A stretch of DNA of 64,000 nucleotides, from assembly GCF_027887165.1 (NCBI RefSeq), contig NC_077227.1:87669735-87733734 (forward strand). The letters run 5' to 3'. Below the pieces are notes generated by a model. That model did not search any database and was not told the DNA's origin. It was given only the letters and a program-made list of their open reading frames with translations. How positions within the stretch are numbered: position 1 is the first letter of the stretch; every line of letters begins with the position of its first letter. A program made the translations under genes and the position numbers. Of the stretch, positions 57,366-64,000 are shown in pieces. Source of the DNA: Monodelphis domestica. Its lineage: Eukaryota; Chordata; Mammalia; Didelphimorphia; Didelphidae.

Positions 57366-58390
57366 ATATCATCTATTCCCCAACAGGCAAACAGTCAAAA
57401 GAAATGAACAAGCAATTTTCAGATGTAGAAATCAAAGTTTCAATAATCATATGAAAAAATGTTCTAAAATTCTTGTTTAAAGAAATGCAAATTAAAACAA
57501 TGCTAAGGTACCCTTTCACCTGTCAGATTAGCCAATATGACAGTAAAGAAAAGTGATAAATGTTAGAAGGAATGTGGCAAAATTGGGATATTAATGCATT
57601 GTTCATAGAGTTGTGAACTGATTCAACCTTCTGGAGGACTTTTGCAACTTTGCACAAAGGTTCATAAAATTAAGCATAACCTTAGATCCTGTAATGCTAC
57701 TCCTGGTCTGTATCTCAAAAAGATATTTAAAAAGGGAAAAGAACATACTTGTACAAAAATATTTATAGCAGCTCTTTTTGTGGTGGCAAAGAACTAGAAA
57801 CTGAGGAGATACCCATCAGTTGGGGAATGGCTTAGCAAACTGAGGTATATGATAGTGATGGATTATTGAGCTATAAGAAATGATAAGCAAGATGACTTCA
57901 GATAAAGCTGGAAAGAACCACGTAAACTGATGCAGAGTGAAATAAGTAGAAGCAGGAGAACAGTGTATACAGTAACAGCGATATTATATGGTGATCAACT
58001 GTGACAACTTAGCTACTCTCAGCAACAGAATAATCTGGAACAGTTCTGAAGAACTTGTGCTGGGGAATGCTATCCTCTTTCAGAGGAAGAACTGTCTGAG
58101 TCAGATGTATATGGATCAAAACCTACTGTCTTTTGCATCAATGTATTTATGGTTTTATTTGGGTTTGGATTATATATGAGTGTGCTCTCATAACAGTGAC
58201 CCATATAGAAGTCTATTGTGCATGATAATACCTGTCTGACCCAGATTAAATTGCTTACCTTCTCTGAGTTGTGGGAAGGAGGAAAAAGAGATAGGAAGCT
58301 TATTTGGATCTTAAAAATTTAGAAAACCTATATTGAAAATTATTATTACATGTAATTGGAAAAATAAAATTGAATTAAAAAATAAAATCC
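57366..58390 (+). mobile_element. Old 5'-truncated L1, ORF2 end and 3' UTR
   Basis: A diverged relative of the 10540-11551 copy: atgaacaagcaattttcaga, tgtggcaaaattgggatatt, tttgtggtggcaaagaacta and a tail tggaaaaataaaattgaatt. Flanks aaaatctttt (57356) and aaaatccttt (58384) may be remains of a target duplication. Confidence 0.82.
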
Positions 58391-58589
58391 TTTGTAGTTT
58401 ATGTAGTCATTGAATCTTAGTTTATGCTATTGTAAAATGATAGCCCTAGACTCTAGTCATTAGACTTTGTATAAAGCCCATAACCTGCCTCTTAGCAGTG
58501 TAACTTCAGGCAACTTTCTCTCTGAGTCTCTGTTTCCTTACCTATACTTGCTCTATCTACTTTCTAGGTAGAAAAGGACATATTTTTAA

Positions 58590-58770
58590 TAACCATTAAC
58601 GTCTGTTTTAGTTTCAATCCTAAGACCAGAGAATGTCAGGGGCTAGGCAATTGGGTGTGAGACTTGCCCAGGGTCACATAGCCAGAAAGCATTTGGGGCC
58701 AGGCTTGAACCTAGGTCCCCCAGACTCCAGCTCTAGCACTTTGTCTACTGTGCTACCTAGCTGCCCCTAG
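58590..58770 (-). repeat. SINE1-type tRNA-derived SINE, antisense
   Basis: Contains aatcctaagaccagagaatg, cttgcccagggtcacatagc, ggcttgaacctaggtccccc (B box) and terminal gtgctacctagctgcccc. Confidence 0.78.
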
Positions 58771-58789
58771 GCAATTTTTTTCTTTATCT

Positions 58790-59043
58790 TTTTTTTCTTT
58801 ATCTTTTCTTTTAATTAAAAAAATTTTTCCATGGTTACATGATTCATGTTTTCTCCCTCCCTTTATCCCTTTCCCCTCCTGAAGTTGACATGTAATTCCA
58901 CTGGGTTATACATATGTATAGTCACTCTAACCCATTTCCATATTATTCACTTTTGTAAAAGAGAAGCCCTTTAAACCAAAACCCTAAATCATGTAGCCAT
59001 GTAAACAAGTCATAAATCACATGTTTTCTGGATTTCTACTGGC
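58790..59043 (-). mobile_element. 5'-truncated L1 3' UTR
   Basis: T-rich end, then ttccatggttacatgattca, gaagttgacatgtaattcca and atcacatgttttctggattt. Same 3' UTR subfamily as the copy at 42885. Confidence 0.8.
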
Positions 59044-59089
59044 AAGGACATTTTAATGTTTTTAGGAAAGTGCTTTCCAAACAAGTATA

Positions 59090-59270
59090 CTGGAAAGAAC
59101 TCTAGTCTTGGAATTGGAGTAACTTTTTTTTTTATACCTAGTTCAGCTACTTCTTGGGCAGATCACTTAAACTTTCCAGGCATCAGTTCCCTATCTCTTT
59201 CAATGGAAGAGCTAGGTTAGATGATTTCTAAAGTTCTCTTTACCTTTAAATCTATGAGCTTACTAATATT
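59090..59270 (+). repeat. MIR-type SINE
   Basis: Contains ctcttgggcagatcactta-like text after a T run, then tcagttccctatctctttca. Diverged. Confidence 0.5.
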
Positions 59271-59279
59271 CTATAATCA

Positions 59280-60350
59280 ACAAATTAGTACAGGGAAATA
59301 TATATATGTGTGTATAGATATATTTATATATGAAGTTTAATAAATTGTGGTTGAGTAAATGATGACCCTAAGTCCTGTTCCATAATTTTAATATTTTGAC
59401 AAGTAAAAGTTCAGAAACTTTGTTTTGGCTAAGAAAAATCAGTCTATGGATTGTGCTAGTAATAATCAATACATTAATTAGTCCTTGATTTTTTTTTGGT
59501 GATTAAAGACCATTCATTTTCTTGAATCATTTAAATATAATTCTGAAAGATCATCATTCAGTCTTCCCCTATACAACCGAAAGAAGACATATTTAATTGG
59601 AAATCCCTAATGAAGAAGTTAGCTACTATTTTACAGTCTCTACCCGATCAGAAAAGAGGTAGCTTAGATTCTCAATTCTAATTGTCTCAGCTTTAGAGGA
59701 TGTTCTATGGCAAGGAATGTGAGGGCATTCATATGATTTTCAGGGCAAAGGAATAAGGGAAAAGGAGTGAAAATGCATTACAGAGCAGTATTAGAAATCA
59801 AAATGATTCAGTATTGAGAATATCTTCTCAATATTAAATGTTTCATTCCAAGCTGTTGAAAAGTCATATCTGTGTATTCAGATAATAGTACTCAATTAAC
59901 CAGAACATTCCATTTGCTAATCTTCCAGACCAATGTGACATTATTTCATTATATTTATTAGATACTTTAATGTTGAGTGAGAAGTTAATTCTCAGCTTGT
60001 TTGGAAAGAGTAGTAAAAGACCACACAGTTGCCTTTTTATGGAACTTTTGGACCTCAAAGCACCACTAAAATTTTACTAGACCACAGCTCATAATAAAGG
60101 CCCCATGATACTTCCATGATTAGTTGAAAATCAATTTAATGGTTTAAAATTCTTTATTGTGAGCTTAACAGTTTGCTACTCTGTGAACATTTGCCTTTTC
60201 TCCTTTTAAATCCTGACTCCTTCATCAAACTTTCCCCAGATCCTTCCAAGAGTTCCTATTCCACTTCAGTCTTAATTGTGAAGGTTCACATTAAGGGTTC
60301 ACCTCTGTTTTGAATTCTACCTCCAGTTAGATTTTTCTGAAGGTCCTAGC
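59280..60350. other. Unassigned intronic sequence
   Basis: A short TA-rich tract lies at 59300-59335. Nothing else recognised. Confidence 0.4.
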
Positions 60351-60354
60351 TATG

Positions 60355-60540
60355 GTAGTTTGAATCTTTTTTTTAATCACCCTCTCCCCAAATTTCTCCT
60401 CCCTTATATTATTCCCTTCTCTACCACCAGCTTTCTTATTCCCCTCCTAATTCTCTATAGGGTAAGACAGGATTCTACACCCCAGTGAGTCTGGTCCCCT
60501 CTCTGCGATTCAGATCTCAATAGCAGATTCAGATACAGAA
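60355..60540 (-). mobile_element. Old L1 fragment covering the ORF1-ORF2 spacer
   Basis: Pyrimidine-rich text (tttctcctcccttatattat, ttcccctcctaattctctat) followed by agggtaagacaggattctac and a cagtgagtctgg piece. The order matches 3330-3470 of the intact L1 (ggtaagatagaattc, aatggatctggatg). This is an ancient L1 remnant. Confidence 0.5.
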
Positions 60541-60559
60541 TGTTATAGTTGGAAAGAGC

Positions 60560-60735
60560 ATAAAAATGGACCTAAATTCTAATTCTAGCTCCTCCATTGA
60601 TTCACTCTGTGACTCTGGGCAAGTTACTTCTATTGTTACTTCATATTAGTTTCTTCATCTGTAAAATGAGAGGTTTGAACTAGATAATCTCTTAAGGGAC
60701 CTTCTTGCTCTAGCAATCTGTGATTCAAAAAGTTT
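60560..60735 (+). repeat. MIR-type SINE
   Basis: Shows tgtgactctgggcaagttac, cttcatctgtaaaatgagag and gaactagataatctctt, a clear MIR. Confidence 0.68.
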
Positions 60736-60744
60736 CTATGGAAC

Positions 60745-61625
60745 CATTTTGCTCAGATGTCTTTCCTTTGACTCTGAACCATTATTAAGCATAATAGTGT
60801 ATATCAAAAATTATTTCCCCTTATCCATAAAAACAAGATTACAATACTAAAAGCAAACAAAAGAATCAACAAAGTTTTGTATGAAAGTATTATCCCATCT
60901 CATGCCAGATATCAAAGGATCATATATTCTAGTTTCAGCGCATCCAAAATATTGTCAGACTCCCTTTCTTGTGATAATATCTTGGGAGAGTATTATGACA
61001 ACCTGTTTGTTGAAAGTGGAATTAGATGACAGACAAATGGATTTGGGGTGTCACAGGCTACACATATATCAGGATCCCAGGAACCACTGCATATAAAGTG
61101 GTAGAAAATCATTTTCCTTTAGTTGGTGTCTAATTGTACTTGGCTTTTAATAGCTTCAAAGAAATTAATACCTCTAAAACCAGGATTATCTTTACATTTT
61201 CTTAAACCAGGATGACTTCCAGTGTAGTCTGGGATACTGCCTCACACATCCTAAATTGCTTTGGCAATGGTTCAAAGTGGGAGGAAAAGTTTCCTTAGCT
61301 GATGTTGCTATTATTGTGTCCAGCCAGTTGAGATTTTCTTTACTGAAGAGGAATGTGCAAGGCTCATTGACAATGTCTTCTGAGAATCCAAAGAACTATT
61401 TGCCATTTTTTGGCCAAATTATCCAGGTGCATGCCCAGGGACTGTAGCTCAACATTAGTAGTTTGTCTTTCACAGTAGTGGAGTTAATACCATTGTTGTA
61501 ACCATGGGCATTTTCTATTTGGTCTCAGAAGCTTCAGCCACTGGAGCACACTTGAGATCAGGATTCCCAAAGCAAATAATTTATCACTTTTTCCATGCTC
61601 CACTCTAACCCATATTTAATATAGA
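60745..61625. other. Unassigned intronic sequence
   Basis: No named repeat or convincing frame. A 63-codon frame at 61256-61447 has no recognisable domain. Confidence 0.4.
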
Positions 61626-61629
61626 AGCA

Positions 61630-61990
61630 CAGACTTTATGATTCGAAAGGAATCTCAAAATCCATTGAGACTAACCCAGACCAAATTACAGATTGCTTCT
61701 ATAACATACTACAGAAGTAACCATGTAGGATTCATTTGACAATTTCTAGTGAGGGAGGATCTGTTGCTTTCTGAGACAGGCTGTTCCATTTTTGAATATA
61801 TTACATATAAATCTCCTTCCCTGCTATTTCCTATTATTATTATTCCTAGTTCTATCATTGGAAGCTGAACAGAACAAGTTTTGTCACTCTTCCTTAAAAT
61901 ATCATCTAAAATATTCCAAAACTGCTATTGTATCTCTTTGCTGCCTTCCCCAAACCACAAAGTCTTCTTTTCTTCCATCTAAACATTTGT
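61630..61990 (-). repeat. L3/CR1-clade LINE fragment, antisense
   Basis: Contains ctgagacaggctgttccatt, atctccttccctgctatttc and ggaagctgaacagaacaagt, matching antisense L3 order. Confidence 0.58.
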
Positions 61991-62124
61991 AGGTACTTCA
62001 ACAAGGCCTAATATTCTATCATATTGAAATTCTATCATATTGAAATATTTCATCATCATGTTTATTTCCTTTTAGGGAATGTCAGACCAAGAAGGAAATT
62101 TAGAGCTCATTTGGTCCAGCTACT

Positions 62125-62410
62125 ACATTTTTCTTTGCCTAATGGAGTCCTTGTTTTTTATTTGTTCAGTTGTGTCCAACTCTTCATGACTCCATGTATC
62201 ATATCGCAATGCCAGGACTCTCTATGGGGTTTTCTTGGAAAAGATACTAAGATGCTTTGCCATTTCCTTTTCCAGTGGATTAAGACAACAAGAGATTAAT
62301 GGACTAGTCCAGAGTTAGACAGCTAGTAAGTGACTAAGACCAGACTAAAATTCAGGTCTGCCTGACTTCAGGTCCAGTTCTCTACTGAACCATCTAGCTG
62401 ACTCCATGGA
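62125..62410 (-). repeat. Marsupial Mar1-type SINE, antisense
   Basis: Has tgtgtccaactcttcatgac, ggttttcttggaaaagatac, tttgccatttccttttccag and tctgcctgacttcaggtcca. Nearly full length. Confidence 0.75.
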
Positions 62411-62419
62411 GTTGTAGCT

Positions 62420-63060
62420 ATCCTTTAGTTCTCAACCTAACTGAATCAGATACTATCTCCATGTTTCCTTTCCTCCCATCATCAACTCTCCACCTTCCCA
62501 TCAGGAGCAGTCTTTCTAATTGGACCTCACATAGGTAACTCATGCACTTACCATGAAATGTTGTGATTTCTGTCAACATTGAGGATTTTCTCTTTAGTAT
62601 AAGGTCTTTTGGGGCAGAAAACATAGTCATGTCTAACTTTTGTGTCTCTCTTAGTCCTAGCACTGAATTCTGCTCTCTGTCCTTCATAGACACTTGTGTG
62701 GTACTTGTGTGTCTTGAGGTCACACAGCAGATTAGAGGAGGAGCCAAGACTAAAGTCTTGGTTTCTAGATTTTTCCATGTCTGCCATGAGGAACAGAGAT
62801 TTGAATCTAGTTGTATGGACTGCAGATACCATTATGGTTACATACAAAGCTTTTCTTCCTCATTGTGTCACCTGTATTGTAGAGATGCATTTGGGTTATG
62901 GATATCACTCATACCACACCATAATTCTCTTGGTTATTTTATGTAGAAAGCCATGGATCAAGAATAATAATTTTTGACTGCAGCATGAATAGGCTACAGG
63001 AAAGTGAGCTAATTGTATCATAAATGGAACTGTGTTGACATATCATGGCATGAAACAACT
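62420..63060. other. Unassigned intronic sequence
   Basis: Four overlapping frames of 90-127 codons on both strands at 62418-62977 reflect low stop density. None shows a recognisable domain. An antisense MIR-like piece (gaggtcacacagcagattag) lies near 62718. Confidence 0.4.
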
Positions 63061-63064
63061 TGAA

Positions 63065-63245
63065 ATAGTGGCAAAAGCATTAGTCTTGGAATCACAAGAA
63101 CTGGGCAACAATCCTGCCTTTGAACTTATTAGCTTAACAACTATGTCCAAGTCATGTAACTTCTTTGAATTTCATTTGTGAAATAGGGAAATAATTAAAC
63201 TCACAGGCCTTTCCATATGGAAAGGATTTAGATATCTAACAAAAT
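63065..63245 (+). repeat. MIR-type SINE
   Basis: Contains ggcaaaagcattagtcttgg, acaactatgtccaagtcatg and ttcatttgtgaaatagggaa. Confidence 0.55.
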
Positions 63246-63254
63246 ACAGAGATA

Positions 63255-63300
63255 GTCATTGCTTAAGCACCAGCTATGTGCCAGGCACTGTCCTAATAGG
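63255..63300 (-). repeat. L2 tail fragment, antisense
   Basis: Reads taagcaccagctatgtgcca followed by ggcactgtcctaa. Confidence 0.5.
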
Positions 63301-63349
63301 TTCACAAATATTATATGATTTAGTTAGATTAGAATTCTTCTGCTTCTCT

Positions 63350-63600
63350 CCTTGTAGCAAGAAAAATTTTGGGTGAGAGCCAAAGAAAGACAGATTTTGT
63401 CTCAATATAAGGATAAACTTCTGCATTCAGAAATGGAACAGACTACCTGTGAATGTAGCAGGCTCCACTTTACTGGAGGTCTGAAAGCAAAGTCAATGTG
63501 ACTAATTGTTGGGTGTCTTGCAGAAGGGTTTCTTGTTCAGATGTGGGTTGGAATAGATGCCCAATATTGTTCTCAATAACTTTAAAATTCTATGACTATT
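63350..63600 (+). repeat. L3/CR1-clade LINE 3' end
   Basis: Has gtctcaatataaggataaac, actttactggaggtctgaaa and ttggaatagatgcccaatat, with a tattctatgac-type end. Confidence 0.65.
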
Positions 63601-63664
63601 TATGGTTCATGTCATTCTCCAAGTTAAGATTTTGACCATTTATTCTCCTTGGACAATAAAATTG

Positions 63665-63900
63665 ATGACAATACTGAGGCATTCAGTCATTCAAATATTA
63701 AGTCCCAAACACTGTTGTGCCAAACAGATTTGTAGGTGCTAAAACAAAGACAGGATATAGTTTGTCCTCATGGAGCTTAAATGCTAGTAGAGGAGTTAAG
63801 ATACGTATTAAGAAATGCATATTGAACAGTGTATTTTGAACATAGATGGGAGTTAAGTAACTTCTGTCTGAGTAGAGAGAAGATAAGTAAAACCTCTCTG
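63665..63900 (-). repeat. Degraded L2 LINE, antisense
   Basis: Contains cattcagtcattcaaatatt, tttgtcctcatggagcttaa and atgctagtagaggagt. Confidence 0.5.
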
Positions 63901-63944
63901 GAGGAGATGCTATTAAAGGAGAGGTAGGATGCCACCATCCATCG

Positions 63945-64000
63945 ATTGGTCAACAAGCATTTATTATTGTCTACTAGCCTGTGTTTTGATAAAGAGGTAA
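63945..64000 (-). repeat. L2 tail at the window edge, antisense
   Basis: Starts ggtcaacaagcatttattat, an L2 tail running out of the window. Confidence 0.5.

Larger units (their letters stand above)
50792..64000 (+). other. CPXM2: CPXM2 intron 1 (5' part)
   Basis: Starts at the GT donor 50792. No frame downstream resembles the human continuation of the protein (HSVRV..., discoidin domain), so exon 2 is outside the window and the intron exceeds 13.2 kb. It is filled with repeats listed separately. The exon 1 frame stays open for 94 more codons to a stop at 51073-51075, probably by chance. Confidence 0.85.

Noticed and set aside
62418-62977. Four overlapping frames on both strands
   Set aside because: No recognisable domain in any. 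The opposite-strand overlap points to low stop density, not genes.
50792-64000. Search for CPXM2 exon 2 or another gene inside the intron
   Set aside because: No frame resembled the discoidin or carboxypeptidase regions, and the remaining frames fall in repeats or lack any recognisable motif.

Overview
The window looks like a euchromatic, AT-rich, CpG-poor stretch of a marsupial genome, most likely an American opossum close to Monodelphis. The evidence is the repeat set: marsupial-type L1 elements at several ages, tRNA-derived SINEs of the Mar1/SINE1 type, old MIR, L2 and L3/CR1 copies, an RTE-clade LINE and gammaretrovirus-like ERV remains. It has one host gene part that I can name with confidence.

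Layout. Positions 1-5400 hold the 5' part of an L1 on the minus strand. Its 5' UTR, complete ORF1 and the first 1059 codons of ORF2 are all open, and ORF2 runs off the left edge still open. Positions 5400-16200 are old unique-looking sequence with L2, MIR and Mar1 copies and two 5'-truncated L1 3' ends. At 16.2-17.8 kb an RTE LINE is split by a solo-LTR-like insertion. At 20.6-28.1 kb there is a nested block: a Mar1 SINE, a (TAG)n tract, an unnamed CpG-bearing element, an LTR-like block, a broken gammaretrovirus-like provirus without visible env (minus strand), and two more LTR-like blocks. Positions 28-36 kb are mostly unassigned. At 36.2-36.7 kb there is a 0.5 kb AGG/AAG tract growing from a SINE tail. 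Positions 38.7-44.8 kb are dominated by an internally deleted old L1 (plus) and a truncated L1 (minus) that carries a second L1 insertion with a perfect 16-bp target duplication. Positions 45-49.5 kb are SINEs and a long L2.

At 49.8-50.8 kb a CpG-rich promoter leads into exon 1 of CPXM2 (plus strand, ATG at 50473, splice donor at 50792). The rest, 50792-64000, is intron 1 filled with SINE, L2, L3 and L1 remnants. No second exon is visible. In human, CHST15 lies upstream of CPXM2, so 1-49.8 kb is probably the CHST15-CPXM2 intergenic interval (inference).

The most noteworthy items are the young-looking L1 with a long G-rich spacer between its two ORFs and a 49-bp tandem duplication in its 5' UTR, the CPXM2 promoter/exon, and the nested insertions that give relative ages. 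I found no clearly new gene system. The marsupial L1 architecture and the unnamed element at 20968-21540 are the best candidates for something poorly described. Family names for old repeats come from memory of consensus sequences, not from a database search.
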